This document shows, piece by piece, positions 43,462 through 55,945 of a stretch of 64,000 bases of DNA (the stretch's first letter is position 1; the number at the start of each line of letters is the position of its first letter). Where the stretch lies: NCBI GenBank assembly GCA_022925895.1, contig JAKSYS010000095.1, positions 60,918 to 124,917 of the forward strand. The letters are read 5' to 3'. The position numbers and the translations under genes were made by a program. The notes beneath the pieces are model-generated. The model saw only the letters and a program-made list of their open reading frames with translations. It was not told where the DNA came from and ran no database searches. Source of the stretch: Fragilaria crotonensis. Taxonomy: Eukaryota; Bacillariophyta; Fragilariophyceae; Fragilariales; Fragilariaceae.

Positions 43462-44471
43462 TTCTCGGGTCAGTCTGACGTGCACGTGGTGCTCGCTCCA
43501 CATTCGCTGAGGTGTTGGAAGCAGCTTCTTCGACGAAGTTAGTGAGGTTGTTTTGGATCCGAGCTGTTGGTTATGCGTTTGGTGTGCATTCATGGCAATG
43601 CAGGAATTCTGGACGAGTTATACTGGAGACTGCCGTACTACGAAATATGACAAAGAGCGATGGGGCAGAGCAGGGGTCGGTGATAACTAACAACCGCTGC
43701 GGTTAACCGCACTCATCCAGTTAACTCCAGGCAACTGCCTGCGGCAGAACGCCGGCCTATATGGATTACTCGCAGTCTGGGAGTGGTCTCCAATCGCTCT
43801 ACCACCGATAGCTTGTGATGCTGCGATACTCAAGTAGCACTCACTCTTCGCACTAAGCTCCGAGCTCGGAGGAAATTGCTCCCTGCCCTGGTATTGTACG
43901 CACCCTGGTACCAGTACATTGTACCTGCGTGTACTCGTTTACATACACACTTGTAAGACCATCACTTATACCCAGTAGTCGCCTACGGCAACGCACGTCT
44001 GTACATATCTACGACCGAGTTGTAACAGATACAGTACTGTAATGTAGGTGGTATTTCAGCAGAGACGGGAATTTCTGAAAATATCAAACCCATGGGTACC
44101 CACGTAAGCTACGCTCACGGAAGTACCAGCCAAACCGCCCATACGATCTAGTACCCACCCAAACCCAGTAGTTAGTACTGGACTAGATAGCTCTACTACT
44201 ACGTAAACATCTACAGTCATTTTTGCTATGTTCCACCCAGACCCATGCTCTTAACCCAATGGGTTTTGGGTTTGGGTGGAATGTCTGTATTTCAGTATGC
44301 TACCGGTAGACTATCACCACCGTATTTCAGAATTCTGGAAAGTTAGCAACACGAGTGACATCAGCAACGAAGCAGCTGCCGTCGTCATGTAGTGAGAATG
44401 TCATTTTTCTCTTATTACGAAAAGATACACTTTGATTTGATTTATTCTCAAGGACAATACAGATCAATGAA
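43462..44471. other. 1-kb intergenic region with inverted repeats
   Basis: No gene. It is GTAC-rich from 43.88 to 44.22 kb. An inverted repeat lies near 44230-44282: TTCCACCCAGACCCA paired with TGGGTTTGGGTGGAA around a short AACCCAATGGGTT core. A related CCCACCCAAACCCA word occurs at about 44.155 kb. Confidence 0.5.
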
Positions 44472-45314
44472 ATGATGCTCTCCTTCAACCTTCCCACGGT
44501 CATCTTGGCCCTTTCCATGACCAACATTCTTGCCTTGATTCCCCTTGGCACTCCAGATCGCATCATAGTTTCCCCATCTGTTGCCAAAGCTGATTTCCTG
44601 AATCTCAGAACCGATTTGGTTGCCGCTGTCGAAGGTGGCGCGGAATGGCTTCACTTTTCCGTTCAGGACGGCCGCATGGTTCCTAAAATATCATTTGGTG
44701 CCCCTATCGTTGCTGCTTGTCGTAGTTCTTTCCCCAATACTGTGTTCGACGTGAAGCTCGGCTGTATTGAACCTGAACTGCGTGTGAACGACTTCATCAA
44801 AGCGGGGGCGGACATCATCTCTGTTCACCCGGAGGCTACCGTTCAGTTGGGGGCTGTCATCCAAAAAATCGAAGATGGTGGTGTCGCTCCAGGGGTGATT
44901 TTGAACCCCGGGACCAGCATCAGCTCCGTCGAACATGTTCTCGATCAATGTAGGGTCGTTGTCGTCATGTTGGTGAGTTAGAAAATCGATGCGTGGGTTC
45001 AGTCTCCTCCTGACCATTCCTATCTGATCTGCCTTACGATCTAGGTCAATCCAGGGTATGGCGGTCCAAAGTACATGAAACAGGCAGTTGCCAAAATTAA
45101 GCAACTCCGAATGATGGCGCCTGGCTTGCACATCTCCGTGGACGGTGGTGTCAGCGAGAAGAACGCTGCTGAGCTCATTGATGCTGGAGCGAATGTTCTT
45201 GTCGCAGGCGGGGGAGTCTTCAAATCTGACGATAAAAGGGCTGCAATCAACTCACTCAAGGCTTGTGCAGGTAGTACCATGCTTAATGCTGAGGTCATTC
45301 GTTTAGCTCCTTAG
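44472..45314 (+). CDS. Ribulose-phosphate 3-epimerase paralogue with altered metal site
   Basis: Exons 44472-44972 and 45045-45314 are joined across a 72-nt intron (donor GTGAGT, acceptor ATCTAG) in phase 0, giving 256 residues. The join restores VVVVMLVNPGYGGPKYM, the family's conserved loop. The N-terminus is hydrophobic (VILALSMTNILALIP), possibly a signal peptide. The TIM barrel is intact: SPSVAKADF, GAEWLHFSVQDGRMVPKISF, GADIISVHPE, GVILNPGT, ISVDGGVSEKN. Typical RPE has HxD in the second strand and a further His on the next (DxHLM), which with the Asp of SVDGG bind the metal. Here HxD is H61-F-S63 and the other His is Lys95 (DVKLG). Two of four ligands are therefore lost, so ordinary epimerase activity is unlikely. 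Confidence 0.8.
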
Positions 45315-45483
45315 GAATTTCTTCCATGCCCAGCCTCAGTGGTGAAGCACAGACACTCAACATTCAAAGTGATGTCCTCGACTCCTGATACCCTCTCTTC
45401 CGGTTGTATCGGCAGTAGATAATTGCATACATGCAGCGTCAACCTCTTGTAGAAACTGAATTATTAGGTGAGGTATGACTCCA

Positions 45484-48400
45484 TCAGCGAAAATTCTTCA
45501 ATTCTGCCGAGATGGAGTTCACTTCTTCCCGTTGCCCAGACAGCAGGCTGGCACGAGGCCGACGTGGCCCCGACCTTAACTCTCTTCCAACGTCGTTGGC
45601 AACCTGAACTATTTCGCCTCTACCATCTGACGCAAGGAGGTCTTCCTGACGCCGTAGCACTTCATCGCGTAGTTCACGTCGCTCATAATCCCCGAACCAG
45701 CCCTCGCTCGCATTCTCTTCATCCAATACCAGAGATAACGCAATGAGGAAGCCAGCGACATGGTTCAGACGAGTTCTGAGATCTTCTAGCTGCCTTTGCT
45801 GTCCCTCGTCACCGACGTCACGAATGAGATCACCGTGTCTTAAACCCCGGTTTTCCACAGATAAATCATGAATGTGAGAATGCAGTGACTCGTTCGCCCT
45901 GCGAAGATCATTAAGCTCGTCAGTTAGGGACTCGACCTTCGTGATGTAGGTATCATTGTTCTTGGAGATTATTTCGCGGAGGTTCATTATGGTTGACTTG
46001 GCTAGTTCAAGCCGCTCCTCCAATTCATTGACTTCTCGTTCTGAAAAGTCAGCTCTTTGTGTCATCTCCAGCAACTGGTTTTCCAAAAGCTTGAAGTCGT
46101 TTATAACTCCTCTACCGTCGACTGCTCTCGTTCGGGTTTCGCCCAGGTCAGTTCTATCGAGTTCAAGGCTCGAATTCTCATGAAGACTTGCAAGCGACTC
46201 TTGTACAGTGGCAAGGTTTTGAAGCTCAAAACGCAATCGCTTAATCTCCGCTTCGGTTTCAGCACATCGTGCTTTCAGACTCGCATTGTCGATCCGCAGC
46301 GTTTCGTTCTCCGATGACGTGGCTACGTCGTCTCTCATTGAATCAGCGTTCACACCTGAGTTAGCCATTTCCTTAACCAAGTTGAACAGATGGTGAAACT
46401 CAGAATGTAATTCCTTTTGCCTATCACCTATGTCATTGAATCGAGATGCCTGTAACTCCTCTACAAGCATTGCGTTCTTCTCCCTTAGCTCGGCAAGCTC
46501 GTGCTCCGGACCGTTTGGATCACCACCCGAATGGTCGATCTTGCATTTCTGACCTCGTCGGTCAGCTTTGTGTTCTTTTCCGAAGTTCAGTGAGAGACTT
46601 CTCAAGAGTGCTGCACTTCGCCATCAGTGCTGTGATATGCTCTTTCAATGATGCGTTCATTGTTTGTAAAGCGAGACGTTCCTCTAGATTTTCTCGTCGT
46701 CAATACTTGTTGACGCCGACCCCTCCGTGTTGTGTGGGCTCTGTATTTGGAGAAGTTCCATTTCTAGTTTTGCCACTTTCGTTTGCAATCGGCTTTCTAC
46801 AATCGATGCCGTGGACCTTAACTGTTCCAATTCATTGTGATATTCGGATTGTGTAAGTCTCGCTTGAATCAAATCGCTTTCCAATCTCTGAACATTCTGC
46901 TGCAATTCCTTTCTCTCGAAGCAGCTTCTTCCAAGTGCTTGCACCTTTCTTTCAAAGCTCCAACGTGTTCCTGTAATGATGCGTTCATCTCTTTCAATGC
47001 TTTCCTCTCGTTTTCTATGAGGGACATCTCTGCTGACCTAAACCCCTGCGCATTCAAATTTTCGCTCGAATTGTCAAAACGCTCGCGTTCGAGACCCTTA
47101 ATTCGGGAGATCAGCTGACTCTCTGATGTCATAGCGCCTGTTTCTCGGGGTTGAACACCCCATTCTGTTCCTCATAGAATTCGAGTTTGTCTTCGAGTTC
47201 TTTCAATCTCCGCTGTGATGTGTGATTCATGGATGCTCGTTCTCGAAGGTCCTGATTTTCCTCCTCAAATTCTAGCAGCCTTTTGAAAGCTGAGCGCTCT
47301 CACCTCCTAGACTTCCCTGAGTTTGCTGTTCTCCTCAACGAGTTTCACAATCCGGTCGCTGAGTTCTCTCAGTTGCTTGTCTTTCCCTTTGAGTTTCTGT
47401 TCTTTGTCGTAAAAATTCGCTCATGATTTTGAACCGATCACCTTGTTCCTTGAGCTGTTGCTGGAGTTCTTCGATGCGCTCCTTCTTCTTTTTCATCTTC
47501 TCCTTACTACGCTGTTGCTCTGCGGCAGCATTTTCCAATAGCTCATTCAACGCGATGATCGCAGCTTCTTGGTTCTTGTTTTCTGTCTTGAGCTTGCTAA
47601 CGGTTTTACGAAGAATGTCACGCTCAGCGAGTGTGTTATCAATCTCCTCCAGAAGGTCCCGTGATTGCGTCGTGTCTCTTTCCCGTGTGATCTTCTTATC
47701 TTCTTTATGATTCAGATCAATGTCAGATTCATCATCACTGTTCTTCGCACCGGCTGGTGCAGGCCTAAAAACTTCGGATCCATGGTGCGATCGGCGTCCA
47801 GAGTTCTTACTTTTGGATCTACTGTGTTTTGAACGACGGTTGTCTTCAGTTTCTTCGAATGTGAATGCGGATCTCGATGCAGCCTCGGATGGGGGAGCCT
47901 CGCGTGACTCCTCGTTGCCACCGCGGTTATGTATTCGTTGCTCGTACGGCAAATTTCCCGACAGGCTGCGGTCTTCACTGATGCTCCATTGTCGGAGGAT
48001 AGCAAGTATGTTGACCATTGTTTCTTTCTTTAACTTCCCCGACCGAAAGCCTTCAGACACTATTTCTATCAGACTTCGTCCTTTTCGGTCTCGCTTGCCA
48101 ATTGATTCTGGGTTTGCCTTGAGAAGCATTTCAAGGATGTTCTTGTTTTCGCAACCTTCTGACAGCAAATAGTGAATAGGAAGATTTCCATCATAGTCGC
48201 GCTCTCTCGACGCTGTGGGATACGATACAATCAGCGCACGTAGAAGGTCTTCCGACGGGTTCGACTTCATGCATGCAAGGTGGAGTGGTAAGTACCTCCA
48301 TTTGATTATCAGTTCCCCATTCTTTCCAGACTTTCTGCTCACAATCCATGTCTTAACTTCCGCAGGATGCTCCACAGCATGGGCTGCTGCAGATTGGTAA

Positions 48401-48603
48401 TTTCCATAGTTGATCCACTGAAACAGTTCTGTCGGGTTTTCGTAGGCATCGACTTCACCGCTTTTCGACCGATGATGGGCATCACCGTCGCCCGGCGTTT
48501 TTACTCCCTTGGTATTCCCCGTTCTCGGTGTATCTGCAATGCCTTCTTCCATATGTACTGAGGACGGCACACCATAGCCATCTCTTTCATTTTCCAGTAC
48601 CAT
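45484..48603 (-). pseudogene. Ankyrin-repeat protein with long coiled coil, several frame breaks
   Basis: Starts at the ATG at 48603. Residues about 50-210 form ankyrin-like repeats in the form common in diatoms (RYLPLHLACMKSNPSEDLLR, GNLPIHYLLSEG). A Ser/Arg-rich linker follows, then a coiled coil starting LLEEIDNTLAERDILRKTVS. The first frame ends at 47335. Further coiled-coil segments continue in other frames at 47132-46869, 46944-46684 and 46605-45484 (for example NVQRLESDLIQARLTQSEY and ELEERLELAKSTIMNLREI). All pieces have heptad texture, so this was one protein of roughly 1000 residues. At least four frame changes are needed; one or two could be short introns I cannot place. A scaffold role is plausible, nothing more. 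Confidence 0.55.
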
Positions 48604-49289
48604 TTATTGGTGAATTTGATGCAGTGATGCTATCATTAGAGTGGGCTTGTCTATCAGCAATTGGATGAGCAAGCCACTACTTGTACATACTGTGTATCAT
48701 AACATGTGGCGAAAGCTTTGGCGACTGAATTGATCATCGTATTCGTGTCTGAATGTTAATAAATCTACCAGTAAGAAATCTCTCCACAGTACTGGCGCTA
48801 GAATGTCAAGTGTACAGTCCTGAGAGTTTTGCTACAAATCCATATATATGTTGATCATAAAAATAGGCTGATAATCCCTGGTACAAAGAGTACGAGTACT
48901 ACTGTACTAGCAGATATGGCACCAGGCGAACCTTGGAAGCGTTATGCTGATACCATACATTTCTTCAGGAAGGTCCAACGAATAAGAAATTTAGCTATCT
49001 TTGCTTCTGATATAAACCGTAATTTACCGGACTTTCTCTTTCCACCTTTTGTACGACCTGTGAACTGTGAAGCCTTGGTACAAGTACTATGTACTGTTTG
49101 TACAAAGGAACGGGTACTACCTGCTACTGTACCTGGTATACAGGTCGAAGTAACAGGCATTCTTCCCCTTTTATGCTTACCACAGCTCACCATTTGTCAC
49201 CACCCCAGATACTTGATTAGATTTCCAAACCGACTCCTTAAAATTGTTCGCCAACAGAGAGAAGGCGAACATTGATTCTGAACTTGAAA
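48604..49289. other. Intergenic region upstream of the MTD1-like gene
   Basis: No supported gene. A 148-codon plus-strand frame at 48829-49275 has some protein-like composition but no recognised motif, and covers GTACTACTGTACTAG-type sequence. Confidence 0.35.
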
Positions 49290-50342
49290 ATGCCATCAAT
49301 TCTAAGGTTCTGCCTTCCAAAGCGGATAAGACAACGGACCGTGGTCTATCTTGGGAGGGCCTTGTCATCGACGCCTCGGCCTTATTCGGACCTACCGCAA
49401 GACGCTGAGGATCGCATCATTGATGTCACAAACATAGCCATGGACATGAGAATAACCTCGAGAGAATACGCCGCAAAAACACGATGAAGTTGGTTGGGAT
49501 CTTGGCGCATGATGGGCCTCATCGCGATGACGCAGAAGTTTACTCGGAACTCATCGGCAACATCTTTATGGAGGATGGAATGCAATACGAAGTCGCTCGC
49601 GTAATGGGGCCTCGACCTCAAGATATGGAAGCAGCGATTCAGGAGGCTAATACGCGACCCGATGTGCACGGTATTATGGTGTACTATCCAATTTTTGTTC
49701 GCCGACAGCAGGTACGAGGACCGTACAAGAATAGATTGACCGGTGTTTACTACAAGAGCGATGATGATTACCTTCGTGACCTTGTTTCAGTGGAAAAGGA
49801 TGTTGAAGGTCTCTGCCAAGCCTACAATTCGAGGTGGCTACCGCGAGACCGGGTGGCAGCTGACGTTCGCGACGAAATCGATACTTTCCCCGTACCTTGT
49901 ACAGCCCTGTCAGTTTTGAAAATCCTAGAGTCACTGGAAGACAGTTTGGCTGGGTTGACTATCTCGATCATCAATCGTTCTGAGATCATGGGAAGACCCC
50001 TAGCTGCAATTCTTTCGAATCGCGGGGCGTTCGTTTACTCAATCGATATCGATTCCATCATCCAATTTCGACCGGGAGGGCGTCTGCGTCGAGTGACAGA
50101 TATGACCCTTGAAATGCTTACAAGCATCATCAATTGTCGTCTCGGGGTACCAACGCAGGCCTTCAAGCTGCCTTGCCACTCTATCATGCCAGGGTCACTA
50201 GTTGTCAACGTTTCGGAATTTGAAAATGTGCCGCTGGAACCCATATGACATTCCAGGTGTACGATTTGTACCTCACGTTGGAAAAGTTACTATCGCAGCG
50301 TTGCAGCAAAATCTAATTCAGCTCCATAAAAAGTTCAGTTAG
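49290..50342 (+). pseudogene. Methylenetetrahydrofolate dehydrogenase, MTD1-like, two frameshifts
   Basis: The ATG at 49290 starts a presequence-like segment (MPSILRFCLPKRIRQR, LSSTPRP) and IIDVTNIAMDMRITSREY. Near 49480 the frame changes into LVGILAHDGP. The core frame (to 50248) has VHGIMVYYPIF, SVEKDVEGLCQ, a FPVPCTALSVLKILE block, and IINRSEIMGRPLAAILSNRG, the nucleotide-binding signature. This order matches fungal NAD-dependent MTD1, including the Y-P motif in place of the usual folD K. A change near 50240 gives YDIPGVRFVPHVGKVTIAAL and a stop at 50342. It would oxidise methylene-THF in one-carbon metabolism. The presequence suggests an organelle. The last 8 bp overlap the converging gene. 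Confidence 0.75.
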
Positions 50343-53171
50343 ATGATAGTCCTGGGCATACCGTCGGCACATTATCCTCGACTAGCACAGTAGGGCAGGG
50401 CGCGCTAGGTGACCATTTGGTTTCATCTTGCGACAGCGGACTAAACTCGGTAACTGTTTCGGCGTCACTCTCTACGTCTGTGGATGCCTCGAAGTGTGCA
50501 CCGACGCTGAACTCCTCCCCATTCGCCCTCTTAAGCGATGCTGATAGCGTCATTTCAAACAGTTGAAGGACAGTCTGCTGCCGTTGCAAAGCAGACACAA
50601 ACTCTTCCTTCATCTTGTCAAGCCTTGCTCGCGACGCCCGGATATTGTCGAGAGCAATGCTGATATCATCCTCGGTACGCTGATGCAGAGCAAAGCGAAC
50701 GTTCTCTTTCCAATTTGGGCAAGCCTTTTCAATCCTTGACAGACGCTTTAAATCTGCAGTCACTTTGCATTCTAGAGTTGCAGCGATTTCCTGTGCCGAT
50801 TGCGAGAGTTGGGAAAGGTTGACACTTTCAGAGGGCCAACGGTCGTCCGCGGCTTCACTGTTGCTGTACTCGGCCTTCCTTGCATCACACGTGGGGTCGG
50901 CACCAAACAGGCCAAGTAACTCGTCGAAGCCATCGTCGGCATCTGGGAGCATGCGGTTGGCAAATATTTGATCCCACCCAGATTCACCGTGGATCCCACT
51001 TTCAAATTTTCCTGAGGCGACGAGTGACCAGATTGGTTGTTGATCCTTGTCGTCTGCCAACGTCTTCCCGTCGCGCCATGTAATCCTCTGAACTGGTTCT
51101 GCGGGCTCCTCCAATGAATCGTCTGGTTGTGATGACGTACCTTCTTCGTCGCCGTCGTCGACATTCAACGTCTCGCTCGCCTGTGACATGTCATTCGCTG
51201 ACTTTTCCTCTGTGATTGTTTCAAGACCAGGTGCATCGGCGCGCTCGACTCCCATCATTTGAGTCAGTGTTGGTTGACCTCCAGTCAATTTTCCAAACAT
51301 CTTCCGCTGCGACTTTCTTACATCGACGCATGAAACCACTCCTCTGTTGATGTTCTCAAGGTGAGAATCCCAAACATCGACATCGGGAAGAAAGCGGCAG
51401 CCGTTGAAGATAGTTCCGTCTCCAAGTTGTGTATTTCTACGCTTCAGAATAGCACGTCGGTGCCTCTTCAACTCTCTACTAACTAGATCAAGATCGCTTT
51501 CGTGCTTGTCAACCGCCTGCTCAAGCTTTTTCTGGCGTTTGATGAGCGCCTTTTCGATCGCAAGATCTGTTCTGGCAAGGGTTACCTTCCCCGGTGTATC
51601 AAGTACAGTATCCTTGTCGTTGATGCACGAGCAGGTAGTACATAGGGCGCAGGTGCCCTTCCGTGTCCTTTTGCGAGACTCTTTTGGTGGAGCTGGTGGA
51701 GGCAAGGCGCCGTCATCGCCATGGATCTTTCGACGACGTACTCGCACTTTGGCTTCTGGGTTCGAGCTGCGATCGGCAACTGCCACGGCAGGCGAGGTTT
51801 TCACCTTACTCGACTGCTGTGTTGTTTCTCCCTTCGATAGTAATTGTTTCGAGTCGCCAGTTGGCTCAACCGGTACTACCGGTAGCGCGTATTTCTCTAA
51901 TCGTCCCGTCGCGGATTCCACTGCTGCATATTCCTCAGCGTTGTTCGATGCTTCCTCGGTCGGTTTCGAGGAAAGGGAGCGTTTCACCTCCGTTTCCTGG
52001 ATTGACTCGATGCTGCGAGTCTCGGAGACAAGGTGCCGCTGCTTATTGATTTGGTCGATCGCTGGAGCCTTTTGTGACGTCGCCTCGGCGTCCTGTAAAT
52101 GCACCAGAGGCATCTCGTTGTAGGGTGTCCGTCCCTCATCTTTGGTATTTTCTGGAGTCGATGCCACCATGGGTATGACTTTGCGAGAAATGAGATCAGT
52201 GAGCCGATTCTTGACAAGTCTCCGTGTCTTTCGGTCCAGCGCTGTCTCGAATTCGGCCTCAAGGGCTTCAATGATGTCCTTCACAGTAACTGAGTTTATG
52301 TCAGCATGAATACAGAGATTATCGAGAGACAGAAAGAGTTGGTCCTTCGACACTGGTGCCTTCGAAACCTTCGACAAAGGTTCAATTTGCGGATTGGATT
52401 CGGCATTTAGGTGCTTTGGAGGATTAGTCTCGTTGTGACAGCACGACGAGGTTGCAGCGTCGAGCACAGGTGAAACATTCGGTTGCTGTTCATTGACCGG
52501 ATCTTCAACTATGTTAGGATCATTCGTCGAGTTAGGTCACAATCGCGCATCGACGTGGCATCGAGTGGCGATGCCCCTTGTGCTCCGTCAAATTCCTCAG
52601 ATCCGGAATCTTTCGGCTTTCCTTCACTCGCAAAGGAACTTGGATTTGACATTGCATCAACCTTACCCTCTTCGATTTCTGGTCTAGTTTCGCAACATTC
52701 ACCTGGATTTTCAGCCAGATTGTTGACTTTTTGAAAGACTGCCGACGATTGAAGTAGCTCATCGTCGCTGTCATCGAAGTCAGCAGCGAACGGTTCGGCG
52801 CTGTTCGGGCCGGGCGTTTCGACTTCCGCCAATAAATTGCGACACTGGCTCATCGTTGCGAGTTCAGATGTAGTTGTTTCCATGTTCGTTGGCGGCTGCT
52901 TGACCTTATCTAGAGGACTATCAAGAAGCGATAAATCGAACAATGCTGTCTTTGCTTCAAAGCTCGGGATGGGCAATTCATAATCGCTTGTCCGTCGCCT
53001 CCGCCGTTTCCTACATGCCGGAGATCCTTCCAATGCGTCGATCATCGATGCAATCCCTCCAACGTCCCTTGATTTCTTTTCCGCTTTCTCATGGTATACA
53101 TTCTTGATACTTTTCCTACCACTGCTCTTGGTTCGAGGCTTGGGAGGACATTTCGATAGTGAGAAAGTCAT
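50335..53171 (-). pseudogene. Large DEK-C-like nuclear protein, one frameshift
   Basis: Starts at the ATG at 53171 (MTFSLSKCPPKPRTKSSGRK). The first part is disordered and basic/acidic, with RKRRRRRTSDY as a likely nuclear signal. Near 52.53 kb the frame changes (DPNIVEDPVNEQQ), then runs open to 50335. A helical segment, LSLDNLCIHADINSVTVKDI then LEAEFETALDRKTRRLVKN, resembles a DEK C-terminal domain. A Cys cluster CALCTTCSC, a coiled coil (EKALIKRQKKLEQAVDKHES), GCRFLPDVDVWDSHL, and GQPTLTQMMG (loosely PIP-box-like) follow. About 935 residues. A chromatin or replication role is a guess from the DEK-C-like segment; I do not recognise an orthologue. Confidence 0.5.
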
Positions 53172-53549
53172 GCTCAACGCAACACAGAATAGAACGATTG
53201 TTCCTATGCGTAGAACAGAGACCGTTTGTCATCACAAATCTCGCCTTGATATGCTCGACTGGTTTATTTGGCCTGATGAAATACTACGAGCTACGAAGTC
53301 TCTCAATGTTCAAATTATTGTGCGCAATTTCGCGCATGTCAGAGCCATCACCACTCATGCTTCTTGTGTCCCCGCAAGAGCAACACGAAAAACGTACGAA
53401 ATTCTAGAAACATCACAGTCGATTATCCGAACGTGTGCTTCCCTTCTTGTTCCTCTATCCTCCCACAAGAATCCCCCATAAAGGTGCATGTGGATCAGTC
53501 GAATGGTGGGAAGCCGAGGAACACGTGCGATTGCGCTGTCGCTGTATTC

Positions 53550-55515
53550 ATGTTTGCGCGTTGGAGGTTTGTACCATTTTCCGGAACCAGACGTATCTCC
53601 TCGTTCGCCGTAACGACGACGAGTCGGTTGTTTTCTCAACGATCAGATCCGCAAGTCGTTGACCAAGAGGACCTCCTGGCAAGTCTATCCGATGAGATAC
53701 GTTCGTTTCCGGTCACACTGCAGGAAAAAATGGCCCGACGAGGTGTGACAAGTCTCTTGCCAATTCAATCGGCGTCTTTCCGGCATGTCCAACAAGGCAA
53801 AGATGCCGTCCTTCATGCTCCGACAGGGTCAGGAAAGACACTTGCCTACGTTCTTCCGCTCTCCGCCTCAGCAATAACCAGCAAACGGCCCAAGCTCATG
53901 CAACGGAAGGAGGACCCAGTATCACCGTATATTGTTACGCTTTTACCATCCAGAGAGTTGGCCAAGCAAGTGGGGAAGGAATGGGCAAAATACTATCATC
54001 ACACCGTCGCCACCGTGTTTGGCGGAGTTCCATTGGAACGCCATACCGCCATGTTGCGCAGTAGCAAGGGTGGTGCAAGTAGTTGTCAGCACTCCAGGTC
54101 GGCTCCGGGAACTGGTCCGTGAGGGCATTTGGATTATAGTCAGGTTCAAGTTGTCGTTGTGGATGAGGCCGACATGCTATTGGATGCCGCAGATTCACCT
54201 GACGTGGATGCAATATTGGAGGATATTACAGAGGCTGTTGGTGAACGTGACGATAATCCAGAGTATCAGTTGCTCTTGGTTTCGGCCACGGTCAATGATC
54301 ACGTAAGGGATTTTGCGATGCAAGTAATGGAGATATCCATGAAATCAAAGTCGTTTATTCAGGTTGAAGGTAATGAGAGTCGCATCTTGCCCGCTAATAA
54401 CGCGGCACTCGACAATGACAGCCAACCAGCACAGAGGAGCGCTCCACCATTGGTACAACATTGGATGACCCCCGTCAAGAGTCGTATGTATCCAGTCGTC
54501 ACGGCTGACTTGATAGCCACTCTCTCCCCCCGTTTATCGATTGTCTTTGTGCCAACCAAGGCAGATACAGAAACTGTTGGAGCCTTCCTATCGAGCAAAT
54601 TATCCTCTGCTTCGAATGTCGTGCGGGTCCTACATGGTGATATGGCCCAAAGTCAACGTTCCCGTACCATTGCCTTGATTCGAGAAGGCGAGCATGGGAA
54701 TCAAAATCAAATTTTGGTGGCGACCGATGTGGCATCTCGAGGGTTAGATTTGCCAAACGTCGATCTTGTTGTACAGTTCGGAATCCCTCGAGTGGCTGGG
54801 AAGGATGGAACTTATAACGTGGAGCTTTACACGCATCGAACAGGACGGGCAGGCCGCGTCACAAGGGCGCACAAAGAACAACAAGCGACGATTGCAAACT
54901 CTGTTTTGCTCTATGATGTGGCCTCTGGAGAGGGAAAGTTGGTCCAGGATATTGTTGCAGAAGTTCAAAGCGCGCTGGGGATTGAAATTCGTCCAAAACC
55001 GATTCCTTCCACAACTGATGTTGTGGAGGCTGGGTACGAACGAGCGGTCGATCATTTGCTGGTCGATGTAGGATCCGCTGCTACTTCTGCTGAAGATAGC
55101 GACAGTCTCGTATCGTACATGCGAAGCCGGCTCTTGGCGGACGACCGACTGAATGTCTCGGATCCTGAGGAACTGCTGAAGCACCTGTGCACCGCCATGG
55201 TTGCATTGTCGAAAGTGGATCCGTCCACAACACCCTCGGAGAATCGATGCTCCCTAATCACTGGCGACCCCGCAGATCGAACGTTATGCGTGTACCGCGA
55301 TGATGGAGAGGCGTGACACCACGGAGGTGACAAAATTTTGTAAAACGTTGGGGTCTGGAAAACTGGGTCGCATCATGATTACAAAGTTGGAACAGCGGTG
55401 CTGGATCTTCCAGAGAAACGCGCCAAGAAGCTATTACAGGAAGTGGGATCTGCAGATGAGAATCTGCTACTTGGGTGGAGAATCGAGTACTGTCAGAGTT
55501 TACGAGTTCAAGTAG
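53550..55515 (+). pseudogene. DEAD-box RNA helicase (organelle-type), frameshifted
   Basis: The ATG at 53550 is chosen (MFARWRFVPFSGTRRISSFA is a mitochondrial- or plastid-like presequence); the frame is open back to 53364. Motifs in order: SLLPIQSASF (Q), APTGSGKT (I), PSRELAKQ (Ia), VVVSTPGRL (Ib), VVVDEADML (II), LVSATVND (III), IVFVPTK (IV), TDVASRGLDLPNVDL (V), HRTGRAGR (VI). Motif Ib needs a one-base shift near 54070 and a return near 54125; each is cured by one base in a G-run. After 55316 the C-terminal extension continues in other frames (LDLPEKRAKKLLQEVGSADE), so its end is approximate. All catalytic motifs are intact, so the breaks may be sequence errors. Confidence 0.75.
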
Positions 55516-55903
55516 ACGGAAATTGTCATCGTCGTGCTGTGATGCCAGGCTCGCTCAACCTCAGAGTGAGTCTCGGTGACTACTTGTACCGGACGATACC
55601 AGCCGAACCGTCGTGGGAATCCAGCTCTCATCATTGGACTTGCTGTTTTTCATGATGCCTTAAATAAATGATCTTTGTTTATTTTCTGTGCTTTGTATTG
55701 AACTATGGTAGACAACAATCTACATGTACTAAGCATACTTTGGGCTGGATCATCAATGGCTTAAATGTTATCCTCATGGTTATGTTTTCTTGTGTTTTGT
55801 GTTCTCTAGTAGCCATCCCTCTGTATGATATAGTACTACAGTACCAGGTACCAGGTAGTAGGCACTGTAGAAGGACTATCGTGCACAGTCCATAATAAAT
55901 TGC
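55516..55903. other. Spacer between helicase gene and Harbinger transposon
   Basis: No gene. GTAC-type words (ACTACAGTACCAGGTACCAG) occur near 55.84 kb. Confidence 0.4.
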
Positions 55904-55906
55904 TCA
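55904..55906. repeat. Target-site duplication TCA (left)
   Basis: TCA directly left of the terminal repeat, matched by TCA at 60029-60031. Confidence 0.85.
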
Positions 55907-55945
55907 GGCTGATCCTTATCGAAGGACAAAACAAAAACAAAACTG
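55907..55945 (+). repeat. Harbinger left terminal inverted repeat (39 bp)
   Basis: Starts GGCTGATCCTTATCGAAGG and ends AAAACTG; all 39 positions match the inverse of 59990-60028. Confidence 0.95.

Noticed and set aside
48829-49275. 148-codon plus-strand gene upstream of MTD1
   Set aside because: No family motif, GTAC-rich content and no targeting sequence; left as intergenic.
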